A DNA stretch of 15,034 nt from JBBSBY01 sp038205805 (GTDB taxonomy: Bacteria > Desulfobacterota > Desulfomonilia > Desulfomonilales > Desulfomonilaceae), in assembly GCA_038205805.1 (NCBI GenBank), contig JBBRBO010000106.1, forward strand, positions 1 through 15,034, given 5' to 3'. The notes beneath the pieces were generated by a model. That model was not told where the DNA came from. It made no database searches and worked only from the letters and a program-made list of their open reading frames with translations. The position numbers were made by a program, and so were the translations under genes. Below are positions 1-6,437 of this stretch, in pieces; position 1 is the stretch's first letter; each line of letters opens with the position of its first letter.

Positions 1-103
1 AGTCCGGCGAGCCGTTGAATGCCTGCTGTATACATAGTATGCGTCGTTCATCAAAAGTGGCCAAACCACTTGAAAGCACGATGGGGTAGTTCGGAGCGGA
101 CAT
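1..103 (-). CDS. Unrecognised protein, 5' end only (runs off left edge)
   Basis: An open frame of 34 codons reads leftward from an ATG at 103 to the window edge without a stop. A strong ribosome binding site (GGAGGAGA, 116-109) lies 5 bases before the ATG, and this is the main evidence that it is a real gene. The visible N-terminus begins MSAPNYPIVLSSG and has no signal peptide or obvious motif. I do not recognise the family. It is co-directional with the iorAB cluster but separated from the last gene there by about 190 bases, so it may or may not share that transcript. Confidence 0.6.
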   Translation of the reverse strand, partial: MSAPNYPIVLSSGLATFDERRILCIQQAFNGSPD

Positions 104-138
104 GAGTCTCTCCTCCGGTAAACTGTTACAAAAGTGTT

Positions 139-267
139 CTAAGCGGCGATTCCCAAAATCATCCGTATCGCCATATACATGCTACCGGTTTCGTGTGCGA
201 AAATCAAGCTCAAAAGGGGCGGCGTTATCCCAAAATTCCATAAAATGCCATCTGTAGAGACAAACAC
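139..267 (-). CDS. Possible small hydrophobic protein (42 aa), doubtful
   Basis: A GTG-initiated frame of 42 codons sits between the small iorAB-linked gene and the partial gene at the left edge, on the same strand. The predicted peptide has a hydrophobic stretch (PPLLSLIFA) and a second apolar end (MILGIAA). Only a weak AGG eight bases upstream could act as a ribosome binding site. It could equally be chance open frame or a gene remnant. I list it because it fills most of an otherwise empty 189-base gap. Confidence 0.15.
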   Translation of the reverse strand: MFVSTDGILWNFGITPPLLSLIFAHETGSMYMAIRMILGIAA

Positions 268-292
268 TCACTTAACCTATGGAACACGACCT

Positions 293-553
293 CTACTTCA
301 CTACTTTGAGTACGTTTTTCGCTGATTTCGGTGGCTCCGGGCGATTCGTCCCGCGCACCTTTTCGTTGAAAATCTTGTTCTTTACTCGAATAGAATTAAT
401 CAGGAAATACACTACGATGGATTTCTCCCACTCACGTGTGGGCGAGAAATCCGATACCTTCTTCAGATACTTTTCCTGAAGTTGCACCAGAGAGGCCTCA
501 TCAAAATCCAGAACTCGATCCGCCAAACCCAAGAGAGCGTCTTCTATTCCCAC
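293..553 (-). CDS. Small conserved-looking hypothetical protein downstream of iorB
   Basis: This is an 86-residue protein starting at GTG 553, with ribosome binding site CGGAG (564-560) six bases upstream. It begins 20 bases after the iorB stop codon, so it is very probably the third gene of the iorA-iorB transcript. The N-terminal half is acidic and probably helical (MGIEDALLGLADRVLDFDEA). It is followed by a segment with EWEKSIVVYFLINSIRVKN and a basic C-terminus. There is no signal peptide, no cysteine pair and no convincing membrane helix. I do not recognise the family. The position suggests, but does not show, a link to the ferredoxin-dependent 2-oxoacid oxidoreductase. The codon-like composition, binding site and spacing make it more credible than the opposite-strand frame over the same bases. 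Confidence 0.7.
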   Translation of the reverse strand: MGIEDALLGLADRVLDFDEASLVQLQEKYLKKVSDFSPTREWEKSIVVYFLINSIRVKNKIFNEKVRGTNRPEPPKSAKNVLKVVK

Positions 554-573
554 AGATTACTCCGATTAGATGC

Positions 574-1077
574 TTACGACGTTACGCCTAATTCTAAGGC
601 TTGTAGGTTCAGTTGCTTTACGTCTTCACGTTTTTCACGAGCGAGCCGGCGGCGAATATCGTCCACTGAGATTGGAAACCCCTCAAACTTCGAGGCAAAA
701 CCAAGGAGCACGACATTTTCCAACTGAACTTTCCCTAAAGTACGCGCTAAACTCGCCGCGTCAACCCGGCGAATATTTTCTTCATCCTGTTCGGGTGAGT
801 TTTCCACGATGAGCCCTCCCGGTTTCAGGAAATGAAGGTTGTTCGCAGTCTCGCTTTTATCCAACGACAACACAAAGTCCGCATGATTCGCCCGAATGAG
901 AGGAGAATGAAATGGCCCGACCCGCAGATGACTGTTTATGGAACCGCCTCGCACCGCCATACCGTGCGTCTCGGAAGACAACGCGTCCATCCCTAAGTCC
1001 GAGAGAATTTGTCCCAACTGCCTGGTCAAAAATACAACCCCCTGACCGCCTCGTCCACAGATCACAATCTCAACCAC
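574..1077 (-). CDS. iorB: Indolepyruvate:ferredoxin oxidoreductase, beta subunit
   Basis: This is the small subunit of the enzyme that oxidatively decarboxylates aryl pyruvates (indolepyruvate and related 2-oxoacids) to the aryl-acetyl-CoA, passing electrons to ferredoxin in the cytoplasm. The 167 residues correspond to the pyruvate/ketoisovalerate oxidoreductase gamma domain. Residues 7-14 contain CGRGGQGV, and residues 35-52 contain the family stretch SETHGMAVRGGS. The start is GTG at 1077, fixed by AAAGGAGA (1090-1083) five bases upstream, and it overlaps the iorA stop by 8 bases, so the two are translationally coupled. The protein is somewhat shorter than the roughly 190-200 residues I expect for IorB, mainly at the C-terminus, but the core motif region is intact. 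Confidence 0.93.
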   Translation of the reverse strand: MVEIVICGRGGQGVVFLTRQLGQILSDLGMDALSSETHGMAVRGGSINSHLRVGPFHSPLIRANHADFVLSLDKSETANNLHFLKPGGLIVENSPEQDEENIRRVDAASLARTLGKVQLENVVLLGFASKFEGFPISVDDIRRRLAREKREDVKQLNLQALELGVTS

Positions 1078-2890
1078 GGGCGTCTCCTTTGGCTACGATG
1101 GCCTGCGAAGGGCATACGGACACGCAGAAACCGCATCCTACGCATGCATCCTCGTCAATTCGCACCTTTTTTTCTTCCTTGACGAATTCAACGGCGGGAC
1201 ACTCCAGATCCCGGATACAGGTCATGCAACGGTCGCATGCGTCGGTAACGGTAAACTTCTTATCAGAACTCCACGCGCCGGGGGTACGCACGCACGGCCT
1301 TCTCGTAATGACCACGGAAACGCCCTCCTTATCCGTGAAGGTGCGTTTGTCCGCTCTTTGCAGAGTATCCGATAACGCGTTGTAGTCATAGGGGTCCACA
1401 ACCTCACAGAAGCCGACGCCGCACGCCGCCACGAGTTTTTCCATATCCACGGCGGTTCCGGGTGAGCCGTCCGCTAAGTAGTCCAAGGCAGGCGTGGGCT
1501 GGCCGCCCGTCATAGCGGTGATGTTGTTGTCCATAATTACCAGCACGAAGCGAGCGCCCGTGTGCGCGGCATTAATCAAGGCCGGCACGCCTGCGTGGAA
1601 AAACGTAGAATCACCGACTGTGGCCACCACCTTTGCGGCCTCGCCGCTTGGGGATTTCGCCAGTCCCGAAGCCATGCCTATGCCCGCTCCCATGCACAGG
1701 CACGTGTCCACCGCTCCCATGTTGATGCCCAGGGTGTAGCAGCCGATGTCACCTGCGTACACGGCGTTATCGAACACCTTTCGGATCATGAAGAAAGAGG
1801 GTCTGTGGGGGCAACCCGCGCACAGGCTGGGACGGCGGGGCTTCACATTGGGTTCAGGGATCACAGGAGCCGGCAGGCCCGCCATCGAGGTGATGCAGCG
1901 CTCTACTACCTCGGGGGTTAGCTCTCCTTCCGAGGGAATGTCCCCGGACAGCCGACCCTTCACCAACGTGCGATTCTCGAGCTGTAATTCCAATACGGGG
2001 TAGGTCTCTTCGACTACCATGACCTGCTCGTGATCGTCCACAACGGCCTGTAGCGCCTGCCGGTTCGCGGGATAGGGCAGGTTCACCTTGTAAACGTCGA
2101 GATTGCCCAGGCGAGAGTCGGAAGCCACAATGTCACGTACGTGAGATGACACCGATCCGGATGTGATGACCGCCATGCGGCCTTTGCCGTCACCGTGGAC
2201 TAAAGCAGGCTGGGCGGCGGGTTCCGCCTCGCTGATGGTGGCGATCTTTTGGTTCAGCTCCCCATGAAGCGCAAAGCGGAACTTCGGGATCGCGGCCCAT
2301 CTGGTCCAGTTCTTCTTGAAAGGGCCGACGTCCACCGGAGCCCTCGTCGCTCCCAGTGTGACATTTTGCCGCGCATGACATACCCGTAGGCACGGCCGCA
2401 AGAGGACCGGCATTTGGTACTTCTCGGACAGCTCAAACGCCTCCAGGGTCATGGCAAGGGCCTCTTTGGGCGACCCGGGGTCGAACACCGGCGTCTTGGC
2501 GAACCAGCTAAAGAACCTGCTGTCCTGCTCGGTTTGACTAGAATGTGGTCCTGGATCATCCGCCACCACAACCACCAGACCGCCTCGCACACCCAGGTAG
2601 GCCGCGCTCATCAAGGGGTCCGAAGCTACATTGAGCCCCACCATCTTCATGGCGACCAATGCGCGGCCGCCCGCAAGAGAAGCGCCGTACGCCACCTCAA
2701 AGGCTACCTTCTCGTTTATGGACCACTCGAGGTAAATAGGGTGGTTCAGTTCCTTCTTCCAGCGGGTCAAGGACTGGAGGATCTCCGATGAGGGAGTACC
2801 GGGGTACGCCGTGGCGACGGCGCATCCCGCTTCGATGGCGCCTCTACCAATGGCTTCATTGCCCATTAAGAATCGTACATCATTCGGCAT
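1070..2890 (-). CDS. iorA: Indolepyruvate:ferredoxin oxidoreductase, alpha subunit
   Basis: This is the large catalytic subunit, 606 residues, a full-length IorA. The N-terminal pyrimidine-binding domain contains AYPGTPSSE (28-36). The middle has SLCAGCPHRPS (355-365). The thiamine-diphosphate motif runs from GDSTFF (426-431) to MDNN (453-456). The C-terminus is a two-cluster ferredoxin domain: Cys 552, 555, 558, 564 followed by Pro, then Cys 583, 586, 589, 593 followed by Pro, which would hold two [4Fe-4S] clusters. With IorB it forms the enzyme for degradation, or in reverse synthesis, of aromatic amino acids via aryl pyruvates in anaerobes. The ATG at 2890 has only a weak upstream GGA. A short open frame (2880-2936) overlaps the start. 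The gap to trmL is 145 bases, so iorA could have its own promoter, though I see no clear one. Confidence 0.96.
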   Translation of the reverse strand: MPNDVRFLMGNEAIGRGAIEAGCAVATAYPGTPSSEILQSLTRWKKELNHPIYLEWSINEKVAFEVAYGASLAGGRALVAMKMVGLNVASDPLMSAAYLGVRGGLVVVVADDPGPHSSQTEQDSRFFSWFAKTPVFDPGSPKEALAMTLEAFELSEKYQMPVLLRPCLRVCHARQNVTLGATRAPVDVGPFKKNWTRWAAIPKFRFALHGELNQKIATISEAEPAAQPALVHGDGKGRMAVITSGSVSSHVRDIVASDSRLGNLDVYKVNLPYPANRQALQAVVDDHEQVMVVEETYPVLELQLENRTLVKGRLSGDIPSEGELTPEVVERCITSMAGLPAPVIPEPNVKPRRPSLCAGCPHRPSFFMIRKVFDNAVYAGDIGCYTLGINMGAVDTCLCMGAGIGMASGLAKSPSGEAAKVVATVGDSTFFHAGVPALINAAHTGARFVLVIMDNNITAMTGGQPTPALDYLADGSPGTAVDMEKLVAACGVGFCEVVDPYDYNALSDTLQRADKRTFTDKEGVSVVITRRPCVRTPGAWSSDKKFTVTDACDRCMTCIRDLECPAVEFVKEEKKVRIDEDACVGCGFCVSVCPSQAIVAKGDARG

Positions 2891-3035
2891 AGTGTGTTCC
2901 GATGTTTTTCAAGATTGTCTTTACTTCATTAGCCATGTTCAGACGGCTCCGTGGCCGATGAATACCGGCGGAGAAATCCATCCACCCGTAGGAGTTCGTA
3001 ATGAAATGCGCCGCGTACGTTACCCGTGAACGGCC

Positions 3036-3497
3036 CTATTTCGGCATACCGTTCGTTTGTCTCAGGGCCTCGTAGACCATTATTCCCGCTGAGACGGAGA
3101 GGTTCAGGCTCCGCACGTTATCGAGACATATCGGGATTCGAGCTACCCGTGCGGGAAATCGCTCGAAAAGCTCAGCCGGCAGACCCGTTGTCTCAGGCCC
3201 GAAAAGAATATGGTCGTCACTGCGAAAGCGCACATCCGTGTAGATTTGCCCACGTTTGCTGCCCGTGAGGACCAGCCTTGTCGCATCCACGGAGGCAAGG
3301 TATTCTTCCAGGTCCGTCCACACGGTGAGCCGCACCTTCGGCCAGTAGTCCAGTCCCGCTCGCTTTACGGCCTTATCGTCAATGCTGAACCCCAGCGGCC
3401 GTATGAGATTCAGGCTGGAATTCGTTGCGCAACACAGTCTCCCTATGTTCCCGGTATTCGGAGGGATCTCGGGGTTTACCAATGTAACGTGCAGCAT
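3036..3497 (-). CDS. trmL: tRNA (cytidine/uridine-34 2'-O-) methyltransferase, SPOUT family
   Basis: This 153-residue protein matches the TrmL family in length and motifs. TrmL methylates the ribose of the wobble nucleotide in certain leucine tRNAs using S-adenosylmethionine. Motif 1 is NPEIPPNTGNIGRLC at 8-22, followed by the TrmL-type GLDYW (48-52). Motif 2 is LFGPETTGLP (98-107), and motif 3 is PICLDNVRSLNLSVS (122-136), which forms the trefoil-knot cofactor site. The start ATG at 3497 is forced, because an in-frame TGA lies two codons upstream. A GAAGG abuts the start, so the ribosome binding site is poor. The gene lies 126 bases after the phosphodiesterase gene and 145 before iorA, on the same strand. 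Its presence here looks incidental to either metabolic function. Confidence 0.93.
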   Translation of the reverse strand: MLHVTLVNPEIPPNTGNIGRLCCATNSSLNLIRPLGFSIDDKAVKRAGLDYWPKVRLTVWTDLEEYLASVDATRLVLTGSKRGQIYTDVRFRSDDHILFGPETTGLPAELFERFPARVARIPICLDNVRSLNLSVSAGIMVYEALRQTNGMPK

Positions 3498-3623
3498 CCT
3501 TCAGTTCGTAACCGTTCACGGGGTGTTCGACCGTTTGCCGATACGACGAGGCGGCCGGAGGAAAAAGGAGCCCCTCTCGGCGTTTGCCCTCGTCGGGGCC
3601 GTATACCTCGGTTGACCATTCTT

Positions 3624-4928
3624 TCAGTTCAATGAACTCAGGATCAAATCGGCCACATTCTCGATATGTGGAACAAAATCCTTTGATCCTTCAGGATTGG
3701 TAACGATGACGAATGCGTCGTCATGCGTGTGGGTTCCGGTAAAGATGTCCCGCCCTGCAATGTGAGGGGAACCGAATGAAGCCTTCAGGTCAATGCCGGG
3801 ATAGGGAATTATAACGAGGTCCGCGGTAGAGTCAACGTCGGCGCCGGGATACAACTCTTCACGAGTCTTCACGGCCTGGAACAAAGGCGTATGGGGATCC
3901 AACCGATCCAGTGGATGATTCACCACTGATTTAATAGTAATACGTTCAAGTTCGGTTTTCAACCGAACGGACAGTTCCGAAGCCGCCATGTCCGATAGCC
4001 GTCCGGTCCTGAAGCGGGACCGCCGGTTCAGGTAAATCCTCCCGGGGTCCATGGCGAAGGCGCTTGACTGTGGATGAATATGTTCCAAGCCCTTGGGCTC
4101 GTTCGTTACAAAGGATAAATACCCCAGGCTCCGCAGGAGCGTGTTCACGTAGATTTGCGTTTCGAGCAGCGTGAATCCGTGATCCGAGAGCAGGATAAAG
4201 CGCGTGTCCGACGGTAGTAAGGCCTCAAACTTGCCGACAAAGGTGTCTACCTTGCGATAGTATTCCACAAAGTCGCCGTGATACGGGTGAGCGGCGTCCG
4301 TGGCCGCATCAAAGAAGAAGTGATGAAGCCGATCGGTTCCGGTGATAACGCCCACAAACAAGTCCCATGCCTCGGTCGCCGCCAGGGAGAGCATGGTCTC
4401 CTCGTGAATCGCTAGGGTTCGGAATAGGTCGTCAATCAGGCCCCGCCGGTCGGTTCTCCCTTTGACGGCATCCACGTCCACGCGATATCCGTTCATCTTG
4501 AGCCGCAGCAGGAGCGATTGCGGGAACACCGCGCGATCAAATACGGGCACGACGAATCCCGCGATGAGAATGCCGTTTAAGGGTCGAGCGGGATACGTAA
4601 AGGGCAAATTCACGATAACGGACCGTTTGCCGCCGATCCTGTTCCAGATTACCGGCCGACGAATATCGTCGAAGGAGGGGAATTTCAGCCGCATCTCCGG
4701 CGTCACGTCGGTAAAACCGTGGATGCCGTGCGCTCCCGGGTCACAGCCCGTCATAAACGAAGTCCACGCCGTTGAAGACACGGGCGGCTGAGATGTTTCC
4801 ATGGGCTGAAACGAACCGGACGCGGCTATTCGAGCGAGATTGGGCGTCACTCCATCAGCCATATAGCGCTGAAGGAGCGTGAAGGGCGTCCCATCCAAGC
4901 CGATTACCGCAACTTTCTTACTCTTCAT
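3624..4928 (-). CDS. Alkaline phosphatase superfamily phosphodiesterase/nucleotide pyrophosphatase-like protein
   Basis: This 434-residue protein carries the metal-binding motifs of the type I phosphodiesterase/nucleotide pyrophosphatase family. Asp12 is in VIGLDGTPF. A Ser/Thr nucleophile region is at SSTAWTSFMTG (51-61). Asp199 and His203 are in GTDRLHHFFF, Asp249-His250 are in LLSDHGF, and His402 is in GTHTHDD. These predict two metal ions (probably zinc) and hydrolysis of a phosphodiester or phosphonate bond; the substrate cannot be read from the sequence. There is no signal peptide or membrane segment, so it should be cytoplasmic. It starts 26 bases after the PHP-domain gene, suggesting one transcript with another phosphate-ester hydrolase. 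There is no visible ribosome binding site before the ATG, but MKSKKVAVIGLDG is the usual N-terminal position of the first metal ligand, so the start is likely right. Confidence 0.88.
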   Translation of the reverse strand: MKSKKVAVIGLDGTPFTLLQRYMADGVTPNLARIAASGSFQPMETSQPPVSSTAWTSFMTGCDPGAHGIHGFTDVTPEMRLKFPSFDDIRRPVIWNRIGGKRSVIVNLPFTYPARPLNGILIAGFVVPVFDRAVFPQSLLLRLKMNGYRVDVDAVKGRTDRRGLIDDLFRTLAIHEETMLSLAATEAWDLFVGVITGTDRLHHFFFDAATDAAHPYHGDFVEYYRKVDTFVGKFEALLPSDTRFILLSDHGFTLLETQIYVNTLLRSLGYLSFVTNEPKGLEHIHPQSSAFAMDPGRIYLNRRSRFRTGRLSDMAASELSVRLKTELERITIKSVVNHPLDRLDPHTPLFQAVKTREELYPGADVDSTADLVIIPYPGIDLKASFGSPHIAGRDIFTGTHTHDDAFVIVTNPEGSKDFVPHIENVADLILSSLN

Positions 4929-4954
4929 GGAGTCTTAAACCGTAGAAACGCAGC

Positions 4955-5914
4955 TCACTGCGTTGAAGTGGAAGAGCGATGTGGGCACGTGTCGGGGACC
5001 AAAGCCCCTGGGCCAGGGGCAGGGGGTCGGCCGCGGCGCATTACGCCGGCGATGTAACCGGAACTGCACAGGTTGACATGATTCTTAAGGGTTTCTAATA
5101 GGGAATACCGTAGCGGCCCACCATGAGGAATACACCCGAGTTCGAACTCGGGCGCCGCGCCGCCGTGGAAATCCGTTCCCCCGGTGACCGCGAGCCGGAA
5201 AGTTGCAGCCATACCCAGGTATCTGCGGGTTTGTTCCAGGGAGTGTCGTGGATAAAACGCCTCGATGCCCTGCAATCCCCAGTTCTTGAGTTCCTTGATC
5301 TTTTCGGCCAACACCGCCTCATCGTCGGTATCCATGCGATAGGGATGGGCCAGGGTCGGACAGCCACCCTCATCCAGGATAAGCTCGATGGCTTCCCTAG
5401 CGCTCAGTTTGTAACGGTCAACGAAAGCGGGGGCGCCTCGTTTGAGATACGTGTTGTAAGCGTCCTGCTTGGATGTCACGAAGCCTTTGTTCTTGAGAAT
5501 ATTGAGAATGTGAGGTCTCCCAGGCGCGCCGCCTTTGGTTTCGCTAGTGAGTTCTTCTTCGGTTATGGGCATTCCCAAATCCTCGAGGAGGCGAATCATC
5601 TTCAGGATGCGCTCCTCGCGACCGTTTACAAGGGCCGACATAGCGCTGAGGAGCCTCGGGGAAGGAGTCGAATTTTCGACAAAGAACCCCAAGAGGTGAA
5701 GACTGCCCCGCTCATTATGTGCGCTCAGTTCGAGCCCCGGAACGACCTCTATCCCAAGGGAGCGGCCTTCGTACATGGCTTCTCGGACGCCCGCCATGGT
5801 GTCGTGATCCGTAATGGCCAAGGCTTCCAGTCCGTGTTCTTGGGCTCGCTTCACCACTTCCGCCGGGGTGAGTGATCCATCAGAGCAGCTTGTATGCACA
5901 TGGAGATCAATCAT
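4955..5914 (-). CDS. PHP-domain metal-dependent phosphoesterase (TrpH/RNase AM-like)
   Basis: This 319-residue protein has the PHP-domain metal ligands in order: DLHVHTSCSDG (3-13), TDHDT (35-39), the conserved Glu in GLELSA (60-65), His73 in LHLLG, AHPY (189-192) and GGTDFHG (245-251). The family includes the 3',5'-nucleotide bisphosphatase/5'-3' exoribonuclease TrpH (YciV, RNase AM), which is the best guess for function; histidinol-phosphatase-like or uncharacterised members are alternatives. The ATG at 5914 has GGTGA seven bases upstream. The family core ends near residue 281. Here a further 38 residues follow, rich in Pro, Arg and Gly (RRGRPPAPGPG) and partly encoded by a perfect palindrome at 5004-5020. 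This looks like a recently acquired or read-through C-terminus. It is the first gene of the leftward block. Confidence 0.9.
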   Translation of the reverse strand: MIDLHVHTSCSDGSLTPAEVVKRAQEHGLEALAITDHDTMAGVREAMYEGRSLGIEVVPGLELSAHNERGSLHLLGFFVENSTPSPRLLSAMSALVNGREERILKMIRLLEDLGMPITEEELTSETKGGAPGRPHILNILKNKGFVTSKQDAYNTYLKRGAPAFVDRYKLSAREAIELILDEGGCPTLAHPYRMDTDDEAVLAEKIKELKNWGLQGIEAFYPRHSLEQTRRYLGMAATFRLAVTGGTDFHGGAAPEFELGCIPHGGPLRYSLLETLKNHVNLCSSGYIAGVMRRGRPPAPGPGALVPDTCPHRSSTSTQ

Positions 5915-5947
5915 TGCATGTCACCGGCACGGGGATCCACCTGGATT

Positions 5948-5969
5948 CTTGTTTGCGGTGTGAAACAAG
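5948..5969. repeat. Inverted repeat upstream of the PHP gene
   Basis: CTTGTTT (5948-5954) is the exact reverse complement of AAACAAG (5963-5969), with an 8-base spacer. It lies 34-55 bases before the ATG of the PHP-domain gene and inside its presumed 5' leader. It could be an operator or an RNA hairpin; nothing decides between them. Confidence 0.4.
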
Positions 5970-6062
5970 GCTGTACTCTGATATCCACGGTGAACATGTA
6001 TGAGTGAGTGGAGGAGAGAACACAATCGTCGCTGAGGTTTCCGCAAAGCTCTTCATGGCATA

Positions 6063-6091
6063 AGAGTAACAATCTTGCCCCGGCGCGTCAA
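6063..6091 (-). promoter_or_regulatory. Candidate sigma70 promoter for the PHP/phosphodiesterase block
   Basis: Read leftward, TTGACG (6091-6086) and TACTCT (6068-6063) are separated by 17 bases. The -35 box is one base from consensus, and the -10 box matches only 3 of 6. It would give a leader of about 140 bases before the ATG at 5914. This is the best candidate seen, but weak. Confidence 0.3.
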
Positions 6092-6121
6092 CGGCCCGCA
6101 CAAGCGGAGATTCAGGAGGGA

Positions 6122-6137
6122 ACGGCATAGATGCCGT
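6122..6137. promoter_or_regulatory. 16-bp palindrome, possible operator
   Basis: ACGGCAT-AG-ATGCCGT is a perfect inverted repeat with 7-base arms. It lies between the two divergent promoter candidates: 31 bases upstream of the rightward -35 box and about 30 bases upstream of the leftward -35 box. This position suits a dimeric regulator controlling one or both directions, but no regulator gene is in the window. Confidence 0.4.
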
Positions 6138-6167
6138 GAACAGGGACCACCGTTTTTTCGAAAGGGG

Positions 6168-6197
6168 TTGTTTTCTTTAATAGATCTGTGATAATAT
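6168..6197 (+). promoter_or_regulatory. Sigma70-type promoter for glmM
   Basis: TTGTTT (6168-6173) and TAATAT (6192-6197) are spaced by 18 bases in an AT-rich patch that stands out from the surrounding GC-rich sequence. Transcription would start near 6204 and give a leader of about 230 bases before the glmM ATG. Confidence 0.55.
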
Positions 6198-6203
6198 TTA
6201 CGT

Positions 6204-6437
6204 TTGCTTTGTGTGGGCTTCCCATGATGCGGTGTCTTGGCTCATGGTGACGATCATAGTCCGTTAGCGTTTGAAACGCCCACACGCAGTGGGCCGGCTC
6301 GACGGCCCCGGACAGTTATCAGGGCCGCGGTCGGTGCAGAGCCGTTGTAAGTCCGGTGAAGATGAAGAAGAACAAACGTGTACCCTTTTGGCCGCGGCGC
6401 TCCGGAGCCGTGCCTGAATCACTCCATGGATGGTGTG
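6204..6437 (+). ncRNA. Candidate structured leader RNA of glmM
   Basis: Several inverted repeats are nested in the presumed glmM leader. An 8-bp closing stem pairs GTGTGGGC (6211-6218) with GCCCACAC (6278-6285). Inside it CCATGA (6222-6227) pairs with TCATGG (6242-6247). A 13-base palindrome, GCGTTTGAAACGC (6267-6279), competes with the closing stem. Downstream, GGGCCG (6291-6296) pairs with CGGCCC (6303-6308), and CCGGAC (6308-6313) with GTCCGG (6351-6356). The closing stem begins only about 7 bases from the predicted transcript start. I do not recognise any known riboswitch class, and no fold was computed. It could be a regulatory leader, a separate small RNA or chance. Confidence 0.35.

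Larger units (their letters stand above)
5915..6437. other. Divergent intergenic region between the PHP gene and glmM
   Basis: This stretch of 523 bases has no convincing gene. It holds a leftward promoter candidate (6063-6091), a rightward promoter candidate (6168-6197), a 16-base palindrome (6122-6137), an inverted repeat close to the PHP start (5948-5969), and several nested inverted repeats in the presumed glmM leader (6211-6356). Short open frames here (leftward 5907-6128, and the 20-codon upstream extension of glmM) have no ribosome binding site and no recognisable product. Confidence 0.8.

Noticed and set aside
5123..5875. 250-codon rightward open frame
   Set aside because: It lies entirely opposite the PHP-domain gene, whose metal ligands are all intact; no ribosome binding site or known domain.
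5907..6128. 73-codon leftward frame upstream of the PHP gene
   Set aside because: Starts inside a palindrome, covers the promoter candidate and lacks a ribosome binding site; product unrecognisable.
6378..6437. 20-codon N-terminal extension of glmM
   Set aside because: The family begins at MEKKLFGTDG; the extension has no ribosome binding site and covers leader sequence with palindromes.
6204..6437. Known riboswitch classes (glmS ribozyme, c-di-GMP, cobalamin, TPP, SAM)
   Set aside because: None of the conserved core strings that I know for these classes is present in the leader.
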